Source of the DNA: Vanessa cardui
Taxonomy: Eukaryota > Arthropoda > Insecta > Lepidoptera > Nymphalidae
Assembly: GCF_905220365.1 (NCBI RefSeq)
Contig: NC_061126.1
Location: 3,782,001-3,846,000 of the forward strand
DNA length: 64,000 nt
Direction: 5' to 3'
The position numbers were made by a program, and so were the translations under genes. Shown piece by piece: positions 23,815 through 34,940 of this stretch (positions within the stretch are counted from its first letter, which is position 1; the number at the start of each line of letters is the position of its first letter). The notes under the pieces were generated by a model. The model had not been told where the DNA came from, made no database searches, and worked only from the letters and a program-made list of their open reading frames with translations.

Positions 23815-23970
23815 TTTAATTGACAATCCGTGACCTCCCCTTCACTCTTCGAGGAGTGAATTAAAAAAATAGCCTGTGCCGTGTCACCGGGCTCAAATTA
23901 TCTCCATACCAAATTTAATCCAAATTGGTTCAGCCGTTTGTAACGTATTTAACAGTATGGATATACAGAA
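23815..23970 (+). mobile_element. family H, RTE-like LINE 3' end fragment
   Basis: CACTCTTCGAGGAGTGAATT, AATAGCCTGTGCCGTGTCAC, CGGGCTCAAATTATCTCC, ATACCAAATTTAATCC and GGTTCAGCCGTTTG are landmarks I recall from lepidopteran RTE-type 3' ends. No coding sequence remains. Confidence 0.55.
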
Positions 23971-24557
23971 TGGAATCTTGTGAAATAATCCTTTCACTCA
24001 CGATTTTAAGAAACAAATAAACAATACGTTATTACGTTAATATTATAATCATATATTTGCTTTCTCTTCATTCATTAAGTCTTTGTAATTGAATGATACT
24101 TCGCCCAAAACATGCGTGTATCAAGTTTAAACACACAAGCCTGTTTACACGACAGTGACAAATTACACTCAGAAACACGATTACGAAGACAGAAGTATCT
24201 TAATTCGCTTTACATTAATACGTCTTTAATCTGTGGTGGTATTTAATTCAAATCAAAACCGTATACATAAAAAAAAAAACGTACAGAATATTATAAGTCA
24301 GTCAAACATTTCATTATATACATTTATGTACATTTCAATTTTTGTTGCTTCCTATTTAATCATATTACCTCAACAAGAATTTGTTATAATTCTTTTTTTT
24401 AAATTTTCTTATCAATTTCACAATTTTTCATTACGCGACAATATCTCAACGTGACGAATTGTTAATTACCCACTGCTTTAAGAAGGTAGTAAGTTATTTA
24501 CTTCATTACGAGTGATACCTACGCTCTTAGACACTGCAATTGATGTCGTATACATAA
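23971..24557. other. unannotated sequence
   Basis: AT-rich. A 73-codon frame (24233-24454) is phenylalanine/isoleucine-rich by composition and not accepted. Confidence 0.35.
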
Positions 24558-24755
24558 ACTTGATGGTAAGGCTTTGTGCGAGCATGTCTACGTTGGTACC
24601 GATTCATCCGCTATTCTAATTTCAAACAGCGAAACTTAGTACTCTTGTTATCCGGTTTCAGCCAGTGTAACTATATAAGAGACCTACGTATAATACACCT
24701 ACATAAGAGACATAACGTCTCAACTCCTCAAAGTTGGTGATTGGTGACGAGGTTC
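24558..24755 (-). mobile_element. family B repeat, old copy
   Basis: The plus strand reads CTTGATGGTAAGGCTTTGTG, TCATCCGCTATTCTAATTTC and TCCGGTTTCAGCCAGTGTAA, then AAGAGACATAACGTCTCAAC. This is the family B core in reverse, with a short duplication or insertion around AAGAGAC (24678 and 24705). Confidence 0.55.
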
Positions 24756-24949
24756 ATAATGTTACGACCACATAAGGGTGGCTTATATGCCCGTCCTCCT
24801 TCAAAATACATAAAAGAAAATCAATTTTCTATAGTAAAAATCCACAAACATTTTTAACTTTGCCTTTCATAAATTGAATTCATTTTTAAAGAAAACATTG
24901 GAAAAGGAGGCATATTATTCAATAAAATATTATAGAAACAATAAAAAAA

Positions 24950-25186
24950 TTAATACTTCTTGACTTACAGGCAGGATATACCTATTACGTTTATATAATT
25001 GTATTTAACCAACATGACTGTATTTTTAAATGTCGATAAAGCTTAACTACTGATTTTCTTGCCGTTTCTTCTCGGTAGCATCTACTTTCCGAGCCGATGG
25101 TAGCTTCACTTAATTTGGTTGTTAAATGACGATTCAAAAGTGCTTCGAAGAACCGATTTGGATAAATTATATTTTGATTTTGATTA
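24950..25186 (+). mobile_element. family F LINE 3' end
   Basis: CTTGACTTACAGGCAGGAT, TTGCCGTTTCTTCTCGGTAG, ATCTACTTTCCGAGCC and GACGATTCAAAAGTGCTTCG precede an ATTTTGATTTTGATT tail. It is in the same order as the copies at 52.9 and, inverted, 10.9 kb. Confidence 0.7.
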
Positions 25187-25261
25187 GTGGGTCGTTACAT
25201 CATCGACCAACAGGATAAAAAAACAGATATTTTTTAAGAAACCATAAGATTTTTAAGCAAC

Positions 25262-25325
25262 AGCCTCAAAAACTCCTATAGTTGGACTAAAGCTTTCTCA
25301 CCCTTTGAAGTGAAGGCCTACACGC
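25262..25325 (-). mobile_element. possible S1 SINE scrap
   Basis: CAACAGCCTCAAAAACTCC followed by GTTGGACTAAAGC and ACACGCGGG resembles the inverted S1 tail (CAACAGCCTGTAAA...GGGCTAAAGGCC). Very decayed. Confidence 0.3.
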
Positions 25326-28300
25326 GGGTTTTAGTCTTATACAAAAATAAAGATAAATCTCATTTCCAGTTAAAAGTGTTTCACTGTTTATTAATTAAAA
25401 AGCAAAAAACACGATGATAAAATAAATAATAATAGTAAACTAAGAGTATAAAAACGTTTTACGATATGGCGAATACTGTTTAGCTCGGGGCATTTCAACG
25501 AAAGCCTTGAATATCGTATTTTTTGTAATCCGTTTATTTGTTTCCATCTAAAGAGATTTTTATGTATCGAAAACTAGCGTTAAATCGCTGTATTTTATAT
25601 TATCTAAGTCTATTCAAAGCAGTAAGGAGAAAAATAAATATTGTATATAGTATAACATTATATCATAATATGATTATCAATTCTTAGGTTCATCTTAGTT
25701 GAGGCTATTTTCTTTTTCGAACCGTTACTCTTTAATTTGACAGTAAATAAGTAAGTGTGATGTTTCTATATTTAATTAGGAAATTTAAGTTTGAGTTTGA
25801 GACATGAAAGCATAACATATAAAAACTCCCTTTCGCATTAATACTTCCATTGTAAGGATTAAATACTGGCATTTATAATTTGACAATATCGTTTATTAGT
25901 GTTGCAGTTAAATAAAAAGGTTCCGCATAGACATATTCAGTATGACCCGGACTGTTATGATAAGCGTCTATCTTTGTAAGTCCTTCAGAAGTCCTCGGCT
26001 GACCTATCGCTAACTTGGGTACTCATTGTTTCGGGTTAGAATAGTACTTCGCTTATATTCCCAAAGGGTATATTGCTTGTTTGGAAAGCATTGTACATTG
26101 TATTTGCAAATATTCGCTCTGTAGATAAGAGCGTCGGTTCCGTTGATGAGAACACAGCTCGCGGTTAATAAATAGAACGATATTTTACTTTACAAACGTA
26201 GTTTGACGAGGGCTTTTATTTTATAAATCAAATTCTATGTTATGTTTTGATTTGGGTTAAAGCGAAAACATAGTCGTTTATTTTACTATGTTTTCAGTTT
26301 TGATGTATGTATTGTTGAGTTAATGAACTGTTAAAAGAATAACAAACTTCGTCTATTTTTTCTTTTTATTGATTTCTAATTGTTAGTTGTAGATATAAAA
26401 AGCATAATTCTTAGATTAAATTAGCTTCATACAATATTCAATCAAATTCGGCTCAATTCGGACATATAGTCTGTTACTTTATTATTCATCTTATATATGT
26501 AGATTTTATAATCATAAATTTTAAACGAATAAAAGTTCTTTGTGGCTCTATTTACAATAACAACAAAATTCCTTCCTTATTTCCTCGGGGTTTAATAGGA
26601 TACAATCGGCAAATATTGTTTATAATGAAACTTAATTCGGTACATTTTAGCATAAGTATTAAGTAAAACATATATTTTTATCACCTTTCGAATTATTCTT
26701 CTTATGTGTGCAATAAAAAATTTATAAAGTAAATGTATCAATTAAAGCGCTTTAAAAAAATCTTGTATATTCGATGTTATATACCTATAAAGTTATTCTT
26801 CTCAGACAAGTTTTCCTAGAAAGCGCTGTATATTATCGATACTTTATAGCCACAAAGCGTCGGACGTAGTGACCCCTTTCTGTCGTATAGTTCGCAAAAG
26901 GCTCATATTAGAACTTTGCGAAACATTTTGTATCAGGAATTGTGGATGGCATAGCTTTATATATGCTTCAGTTACATTATGTATTTTATCATTACTATTA
27001 TCTACGTTATCTTTACCTTTATCTCTGTTTGAATGTTTGAAAAGTCAGTTTGTTTGTTTGAACACGTTACATTAGATGGCCTAATCGTTCAGTAATGTTA
27101 TAAAACTAATATGTGAAACTTAAAATTAAAATATAGGTGAAGCCGCGCTTAGTAGCTACTTAAATTCGCAAGTATACTCGTATGTGACACTTATTCTATC
27201 TTGGACAAAACAAATCACATATTAGAAGAACTAACAACAGCAACAGGGTAAATTTTTATATACTTGTATTCACGAAAAATTGATGGCTGGCGGATTTCTT
27301 ATATTCAAATTATTTATTCCACGCACTGATTTGTCCTACGATAAAGGCTGTATAAATTTTAATTACATTGTATTGACTAAAATTATAATTTATGTTTACG
27401 TCTATTGAAGTTTTTACAAATGTAATTGTCAACACTTCCGATCGTATGATATTATTTTATAGCAACGTTGAAAACGATTTGTTTTTAGTCCGCTCCAAAA
27501 ACTATTAATTAAAATAGCATTCAAACCACACGTCAGTCCAATGTGGTGAATTTAGTAAGAGTAATTCATTGGCACGTGTTCGGATTCAAAATATTAATTT
27601 TGTATCTAAAAACCGTCCACGAACGTTTAACCACAAATTAAATTTATTTTTCTATAATAAAATTAATTTTGAGGCACCAACGCTATCCTAAAAAAACAGG
27701 CGGAAGATGTTTTTATCCTATAATATATAACTATAACAGTTTCACTTGTAAATACCGTTCGAAGGGCAAGTCGATAAAGCTGTCTTCTTCTTGCAAATGA
27801 CAAATCAATGGAGCCGGAAAGAGAGAAATCGTAGTTTGTTTAGTTTTGGTAATGTCCTCATATTAGTATGATATTAATTGCTATCGTGGTGTAATCTGTT
27901 GCAAAGACAAATGCAACCTCTCTTCTTCTCTTTCTCTTACTTACATAATAAGACCAAGCAATGGCTTCACATGATTTCAACCATCTTCCAACTCTACACA
28001 GCTATTGAGATTCTTAACAGGAAATTCAATGTTTTATGTTAAGAAATTGTTAATTTCTTAGGTATGCATAATGTTTTAACATATTTAAAACAACAATAAT
28101 ACTCTTCGTTTAGAGATAATTTATTACAATCAATAAGAATATATATAACAAAAGAATAATAGATATTACTCGTTTATACGTTTATATTCACTCTGATTGC
28201 TAGCAACCAAGAATTAAGTAATTCGGCTTAAAATATAATAGAAAAAAATACAACCTCAACAAATAATCTCTCAACAGTTTCACGGTTTTAGTTCTCATCT

Positions 28301-29834
28301 CTATTAATATAATGTTTAATTATTTAAATGAGTAAGGAGAACAATAACGTGACCATTGATTTCATTTTCATTAAAAAAACAACAATGTTTTTCAATGGAA
28401 CAGCAAAATGTACATCAAAGAAAATTATTTACAAGTTGGAGACGTTACTTTAAACCGACAATCGATTACAATTGGCAAATTTATATCTTTATCTGAACTA
28501 AAACAACGCTCTTGTATCAATGCTCATTATCATAAAATAGTCACTTATGTTCTAAGAGTGCACAATTATAGTTACTTGTAAAAACCGTTCTATTTCTCGT
28601 AAATACGTATATAAAATGTTGTTATGATATAGTTTTCCTTATTTAAAAGTTATATCAATACGTGTAGCTTCGTGTTGACTTTTTCCTGTATCCCAACATG
28701 CTTCTGTGTCAACTCATCTCATAGCAAACATGTATTCAGCCGTGTAAAGGCGGCCTAGTTGAACTCATAATACCCGGCTTTTCAACCCAAATCCACTTTT
28801 AAACCCCTGAAAAGAACCCGTGAACTGAAATATATTCTTTCAATTTAACTTTGATCTTAATAATTGATATCTTAGCTCTTTGATGCCTTAATCGAATTTG
28901 AAGTCAGTTTTTAATTTTAAAATTTATAGGGAAATTTAATTCGTTTTTTTTTAAGTATATCATTAAAATATTTAACGGGCTAAATTTTTCAGTTCGATTG
29001 TTTTTTTTTAATTGTATTGTATGTGTAATAATAAGATATGAAGGAATTCCAATTTAAGACCCACCAAAATACGGGATAGCAAACACTGGCACCTTCTAAA
29101 TTCGAGGCTGCTGTTGACATATCCTTGACGGAAGACCATTAAAGTTATATTAGCCTATCATTCTCTATGTCAAGAACTTCTTTTTTCTTTGATATAATAA
29201 AATTCGAAATTCTACTAAAACTCGTATGAGAGACTTTTCACAAAATTAACTCTATAGTGACGTCACGTTGCTGCTTAATGAGGCCCAGAAACAAGGGAAT
29301 AATTTTGTTGACGGTACCTATTACACTTCAAATACAAAATGTAGTATGATGCTTTTATTTTTTTATTTTTTGGATAATCTCGACGACCTTCCATATTTGG
29401 TATAAGCGATCAAATTGCCTTCTAACACCTTTACGTATTCTTTTGAGGAGGCAATTTTCTTAAGGCGAGTTTGATGAGGTATTTACATTTCATATATAAC
29501 ATTGTTTCTAGTAGCGAAAGGGAATTTTAACTCATTTTCTGTTCCAATTCATCGCTCAGTATTGAATTATCGATCACTGTCAAATGGAATGGAAAAACGA
29601 TGCTACTTTTTATCTCGAATCGCGAGTCTTAATGCATATTTTTACTTCTATGACGATGGAAAATACGTTTTATCATTTCACGTACATTGTCAATTATCTA
29701 TATGACTGATCTAATAAGACCCTTATTAGAGCCAGCCATTTTAAATGATGACTTGTGAAACATTCATTCTGAAATTCCGACAGCATAATTCAAATGAAAT
29801 ACGCAAAATTCCGCACAATGTTTTCCGAAAAATA
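25326..29834. other. 4.5 kb with no recognisable gene or repeat
   Basis: This is the longest repeat-free interval I see. It has ordinary AT-rich composition, no usable open frame (best 68 codons at 26869 and 67 at 29502, neither convincing) and only short low-complexity runs. GTGACGTCAC at 29259-29268 is a perfect CRE-like 10-mer. Confidence 0.4.
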
Positions 29835-29935
29835 CGAGACGAGTTTTAAACACATGTTAAGCACGTGAAAACTTAATGATGCTTGTCTGGGTTAATCGTA
29901 ATCTTCGATGCGATTCACGTTTCCAACCACTCGCT
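29835..29935 (-). mobile_element. S1 SINE head region, degenerate
   Basis: GAGACGAGTTTTAAACACAT, TTAAGCACGTGAAAAC and ATGCTTGTCTGGGTTAATCG, ending near TTCCAACCACTCG, follow the inverted S1 head order. Box B is damaged. Confidence 0.45.
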
Positions 29936-31663
29936 CAAATCGGTTTGTTTGTTACAGAACACATACTGGACAGGTTTTGGTTATGACAAATCTATATATG
30001 AAAAAGACTGAAATGTACGTAAATCTAGTAATAAGGTATTTCTCCACTGTATTTGTAAAAATATTAACGATTTATCATACACAAAACAAAGCCCTACGAA
30101 GGTCAGCAATTTATGCAGCTTGATAAAAAAACGCTAGATGATTATTAATAAAATAAGACTTCAAAAAGGCCAATTACGGAGAAACTAGAAAATTAAATTA
30201 AATTGTAGAGTATTAAGTCGATGATATAAGTTAGGTATATAATTAAAAGTTAAAAAGCAATGAAGAAAGTAATAAAGAAATATTAATATCAAGTTATTCG
30301 ACCAGTCTTTTTATGTTATGTAATGCAAACTTTTATATAAAATTACAGTAATTACAAGACATGCTTAAATCTGTTCCATGCACACAAAGAAGTTTTTATA
30401 TTTTCCTCATGCGAAAGCATTTTCATTTTTAACATATTCTCTTTACTTATAAAATATTAAACAACAAAAGTTTTAAAAAGTGCACAGTTTTGCATGTCTT
30501 GTAAACCACAGGAGATTCGCGTTGAAATTAGGTAAGTAAGCCATATTCAAACTTCACGACAACAAAGAAGGCACGGGGGAATAGCGACGAGGTTTACTCT
30601 GTAATATTAATTTATATCAACTATACCATAGTTGATTTCACTAGCAACGATATCATTCTGGCAAAAGTCCAATACACGACTAATGTAGAACACCATTATG
30701 TAGAAACGAAAACTCTGTACATTGTAAACATTTAATGTATAAAATAAAAAGGTAATTATGACATGGTTTTGTTGCATTAGTTACCTAAGCAGTAGTTGTG
30801 TGACGTGTTTTCGTAAATTAAATTTGATGAATTGATAAACGAGTTATGTTATATTTTTTACATTTAATATCGAAACTGTTTTAACTTTCGTCTAAATATG
30901 ATGATATAAACTGTATATGGGTGATTTTCCTTCAAAAAATTCTCAAAAGCAACTGTGTAGCGAACGATTTAAAGTATAACAGATAGTGCAGCGCATTTTG
31001 AAGGTTATAATATACTATTATTATATAAGTAGAATACCTTGCTATTTCACCCGTTTAATATTGTCGGTCAATATTGGCGACCGGACCATTGACGTGACAA
31101 GTGAATATCATATTATTGTATAATACTAATATAATTATTACTACGGTAATATTCAAACGATTACTAGGTAAATATACAGTATATTCAGGTAATTTTATAG
31201 TTAAAGTAATTATACATAATCCATTATTATTATTATAACCACAATGAAAAAAATATTAATTGCTTCTAATAGATACAACAAAGTCACTGAATTTAAATTA
31301 CATCAATTTGAAATATATAGTTCAATATTCTCGTTTAATGCAATGTAATCTAATTCGTCATAATATTATATCGAATTAAAATGAAATTATAAAGTTTTTG
31401 TATGAAAAGTTGAAGTAATTTATGAGAGGGTAATTATACAACTTGCATAAGTAATATTAAAAGAAGTAGCGCTATCTTTTGATAAAAGAGAAATTGTGCC
31501 AACGCGCCCAGTGTTATAAATTCGTTTGAATTATGTACCTGCAGAGCCATAAAGGGGTGGAATCACCTTATAATTATGATTAACTTTTATAGATATTATA
31601 ATTAATTTTATAACTATTTTTCATACGTAGAAGTTAAAATTGATATCATAGTATTGCTGGGTT
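29936..31663. other. unannotated sequence
   Basis: AT-rich. TTGTCGGTCAATATTGGCGACCGG near 31058 has interleaved half-sites but no clear structure. Nothing else is recognised. Confidence 0.35.
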
Positions 31664-31741
31664 TACCTTTACTTGGTGGTAGGGCTTTGTGCAGGCCCGC
31701 CTGGTTAGGTACCACCCACCACTCAGGTGAAGGGTGAGTGA
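31664..31741 (-). mobile_element. family B 3' fragment, fused to an S1 SINE
   Basis: The plus strand reads ACTTGGTGGTAGGGCTTTGT, GCAGGCCCGCCTGG, TACCACCCACCACTCA and AGGGTGAGTGA, the family B end inverted. It stops at 31741 where S1 body sequence begins with no spacer. Confidence 0.65.
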
Positions 31742-31848
31742 AATTCGAAATTCTGCCACATGTGCATTCCACCAACCCGCATTGGAACAGCGTGGTAGAA
31801 TATGATCCAAACCCTATCCGTAATGGAAGAGGAGGCCTTCTCTGTTAC
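31742..31848 (+). mobile_element. S1 SINE 3' half
   Basis: AATTCTGCCACATGTGCATT, CCACCAACCCGCATTGGAAC, TGATCCAAACCCTATCC and GAGGAGGCCT are followed by TCTGTTACTTTACTTTAC. The CAGCAGTGGGAAATTTACAGG segment is deleted. It joins directly to family B on the left, so its head is missing. Confidence 0.7.
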
Positions 31849-31910
31849 TTTACTTTACTAAAAAAACCATTGCATTCCCTGAGCATGGGATATGCAGCGA
31901 GGTAGCCATT

Positions 31911-32015
31911 TTTTCACAAAAGACATATTCTGTTGCATGTTACGGTCACTTCAAATATATCATGCCTGTTTCTTAAAAGAGTCGCTATCACTCCATTGGT
32001 ATGATTTAAACGGGA
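31911..32015. repeat. family K dispersed repeat, copy 1
   Basis: TTTTCACAAAAGACATATTC, TGTTGCATGTTACGGTCACT, ATATATCATGCCTGTTTC and GTCGCTATCACTCCATTGGT recur in the same order and orientation at 34.83-34.94 kb. I do not recognise the family. Confidence 0.6.
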
Positions 32016-32245
32016 TTATATTTTTCTTACCCCTTTTAGAAGGAAGGTATAATTTATTTAAGCTAAAAATAATTAATTAAATTGTATACTTAGTGTAATT
32101 GAGACTAGACTATCTATATCAAAATGTTATACTTGCAAAAGATGCAATTAATTTTAATACATGAATTAATTGCGTTGGGAAAAGTTGGTGTTAAATTATT
32201 ATTCTCCTCTGATGTGAAGTAGTATTCTTAATGTATTAAATGTTC

Positions 32246-32507
32246 AGAGTCGAGATGGCCCAGTGGATAGAACGCGTGCATCTTAACCGATGATTGCAGG
32301 TTCAGACCTAGGCAAGCACCGCTGATTCATGTGCTTAATTTATCTTTATAATTCGTCTCTTGCTTAGCGGTGGAGGAAAATATCGTGAGGAAACCTGCAT
32401 GTGACAAATTTCATAGAAATTCTGCCACATGCATGCATGAATTCCTCCAATCCGTATTGTAAAAACGTATTTTAACGGAATTTGCAGGCTGTTGTTGTTG
32501 TTGTTGT
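32246..32507 (+). mobile_element. S1 SINE with 8-bp target-site duplication
   Basis: AAATGTTC at 32238-32245 is repeated at 32508-32515. Box A is TGGCCCAGTGG and box B is GGTTCAGACC. A 3' deletion removes GGAGAGGAGGCC...CAGCAGTGGGA: the body passes from CCGTATTGTAAAAACG to GGAATTTGCAGGC. The tail is a clean (GTT)6 repeat. ATGCATGCATGAATTC at about 32428 is a small local duplication. Confidence 0.9.
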
Positions 32508-32515
32508 AAATGTTC

Positions 32516-33160
32516 TCTATAAATACTACGTTATAAAAATCTACGGAATTCTACTTTATTAATTTAAATAAATGAAAGCATTCTTGTTTAAAACTGGTAT
32601 AGGTATGTAATTATAAAAAAACAATCATTACCTTCTCTAGCTACGCCGTAATTGAGTAAAAACTTTGTGTTTTGAGCTTAATAAATTCAGTCAAGTTACA
32701 CTTCAAGTGGTACGAGAACAAAACTTATAATTACACAGAAATCTTTGTCTCCTTAGCACTTAGTATATTGTTAAGGGGGTACAGTCAGCAGAAAAAGTAT
32801 TATGAAAACTTAAAAAATAAGTTATTAAAAGAAAACCAATACAAATACGAAACAGTTTGATAAGCTCAGATAATATACTAGTATGGTTCAAGTATCAATA
32901 CTAGTGATATTCATAATAATTATATAAATATACATGAAATTGATATAACTTTACATATTATTCAAATATTATATTACAAAGGAATGTTTTTTATTGACCT
33001 GAATATATTATGAAGGTATACTGTAAGGTTTATTGAGTCAAGGTAAATTGATATAAAAGTCATTAGTTTTAAGTGTTTATATTATTATACTGATTTTATA
33101 TAATGTTGTCCATGTAATGTATCGTTTATTGTTTTTTAAGCATGAACAAATATGAAAAAG
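32516..33160. other. unannotated AT-rich sequence
   Basis: Nothing recognised. A 62-codon frame at 32672-32860 (lysine/asparagine/tyrosine rich) reflects composition only. Confidence 0.35.
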
Positions 33161-33295
33161 GAGCTGAGATGACCCAGTGCACACGTGAATCTTAACTGAA
33201 GAAAGTAGGATCGAGTTTGGGTGAGCACTAAATTTATAATTAATTTCTTGATTTGCGATGAAGGGATACATCGTGATCAAATCTGCATGTATTAA
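33161..33295 (+). mobile_element. S1 SINE head and 5' body, highly degenerate
   Basis: GGAGCTGAGATGACCCAGTG, GTGAATCTTAACTGA, GGTGAGCACTAAAT and GATACATCGTGATCAAATCTG, ending GCATGT, follow S1 order with many changes. It ends before the 3' half. Confidence 0.55.
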
Positions 33296-33356
33296 GAAAC
33301 AACAAAAACGTATTATCGAAGAATTAAGGTTCTTCTCATTAGGACTATATATATAT

Positions 33357-33575
33357 GACGACCTCCATGGTCGAGTGGCATGTAAACCGGTTTTCATGGG
33401 TACGCCACTCTGAGGTCCCGGGTTCGATTCCCGGCCGAGTCGATGTAGATTACCATTAGTTTTCTATGTTATCTTGGGTCTCGGTGTTTGTGGTACCGTC
33501 GTTACTTCTGATTTCCATAACACAAGTGCCTCAGCTACTTACATTGGAATCAGAGTAATGTATGTATGTATATGT
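33357..33575 (+). mobile_element. S2 SINE, second tRNA-derived family
   Basis: A well preserved Pol III promoter: box A TGGTCGAGTGG at 33368-33378 and a perfect box B GGTTCGATTCC at 33421-33431, in the T-arm CCCGGGTTCGATTCCCGG. The tRNA-unrelated body (ATGTTATCTTGGGTCTCGGT, GTACCGTCGTTACTTCTGAT, TTACATTGGAATCAGAGTAA) matches the inverted copy at 50.4 kb, so this is a SINE and not a tRNA gene. A possible short duplication TATATG flanks it (33352-33357, 33569-33574), but it is too short to be sure. Confidence 0.8.
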
Positions 33576-33661
33576 CTCCTATTTATTTATTTATATAGTT
33601 CTAAAATTTTGAGCTTGAGACATTTTAGGATTGATACCTTGCTTTCACTTTATGACTACAG

Positions 33662-33868
33662 ACTAGTTATTACCCGCCGCTTCGGTGACGTTTTAGAGGA
33701 AAACCGTTAGGTTTTAGCCATAAAAAGTTAATCATAAACATCATAAATTTATCCTTAAAGTTCAATCTTGCTTCATAGCAAGTGTCATCATATTCGGTTT
33801 GGTGGATTGAAAGGGCAACACACAGACACACCGACACCAAGGTATTTTTGCATTGATAATATTCTCGT
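33662..33868 (+). mobile_element. family D short repeat, degenerate
   Basis: ACTAGTTATTACCCGCCGCT followed by TCGGTGACGTTTTAG matches the family D left end. Later GGGCAACACACAGACACACC and TTTTGCATTGATAATATT match its right end. The middle carries unmatched sequence. Confidence 0.5.
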
Positions 33869-33983
33869 AGATCAGTATAGATATGACATACGCCCAATTT
33901 TATATAATCTAATCTAACCACAAGTTCTTCATCTCGTTGGAAAGTAATTTTCGAAACAGCTTTACGTTTAATTCAACATTGCA

Positions 33984-34284
33984 AAGTAAAGTAACAACAT
34001 TAGTACATTTCCCACAGCTGAGACAAGGCCTCCTCCTCCATTAGGGAGAGGGTTTGGAACATATACCACCACGCTGGTCCAATGCGGGTTGGTGGAATGC
34101 ACATGTGGCAGAATTTCGATGAAATTAGACACATGCAGGTTTCCTCACGATGTTTTCCTTCACCGCAAAACACGAGGTGAATTATAAACACAAATTAAGA
34201 ACATATATAGTGGTGCTTGTCTGGGTTTGAACCCGAAATGATCGGTTAAGATGCACGCGTTCTAACCACTGGGCCATCTCGGCT
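33984..34284 (-). mobile_element. S1 SINE, near full length
   Basis: Inverted order: CATTTCCCACAGCTGAGACA, GGCCTCCTCCTCCATTAGGG, CCAATGCGGGTTGGTGGAAT, TTAGACACATGCAGGTTTCC, TCACGATGTTTTCC, GGGTTTGAACCCG (box B) and CCACTGGGCCA (box A), then TCTCGGCT. It is one of the best-preserved copies here. No convincing target-site duplication was found. Confidence 0.9.
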
Positions 34285-34827
34285 TATTCTACATTATATT
34301 TATGATTAATTTATATTATTGCTCCTTCGATTAGAATAGGCTATGAATGAATTAGTTCCTGATTTCTGTCCACACAGTCGCACCTGTCGTGTTTCCGCAA
34401 CAAAGCCTATGTCACTCTCCGGCCCATAAACTATTATTATGCAAAAATAACGTCGGTTCGCTATTCCGTTCCTGCGTGAACGAATGACAAACATACACGT
34501 TCGCATGTATAATATTAGTAGGGACTTCACATGTATAATTAGTATAATAGAGATAGCCTATTTCGTATTGTTAAGTATTATTGCTATAGTGTTCAAAATA
34601 AGATATTTGTCTGTAAAGTCAGTAATTTTAGCGTATATTAACTTAATTTGTATATTTAAAGCGTGGATAAGAAAATTGTATGTAAAAATTGTCTCGGTTT
34701 TTGAGGAGTTAATCTGTAACATCTTGATGCGTAAAATAGTATAATAAAAACGATTTTTTTTGTGAGAATCAAATTCAATCGGTTTAATTTTTCTAAAAAT
34801 TATACTTTATATACAAAAAAGTGATCA
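34285..34827. other. unannotated sequence
   Basis: Segment 34360-34490 is slightly GC-richer. Two overlapping antiparallel frames of 74 and 86 codons (34530-34306 minus, 34484-34744 plus) show no coding features. Confidence 0.35.
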
Positions 34828-34940
34828 ATTTTCACAAAAGACAACATATTACTCTGTTGCATATCACGGTAACTTAAAATATATCATGCCTGTTTTTTTT
34901 AACAGTCGCTATCACTTTATTGGTATAATTTAAACCGGAA
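34828..34940. repeat. family K dispersed repeat, copy 2
   Basis: TTTTCACAAAAGACAACATA, TCTGTTGCATATCACGGTAA, ATATATCATGCCTGTTTTTT and CAGTCGCTATCACTTTATTG match the copy at 31.9 kb with a few indels. The copies are 2.9 kb apart in the same orientation. Class unknown. Confidence 0.6.

Noticed and set aside
33077..33397. Longest open frame, 106 codons, minus strand
   Set aside because: It overlaps the S1 and S2 SINE heads and has no domain, promoter or splice context.
33357..33443. Functional tRNA gene
   Set aside because: Good boxes A and B, but it continues into a non-tRNA body shared with an inverted copy at 50.4 kb, so it is a SINE head.
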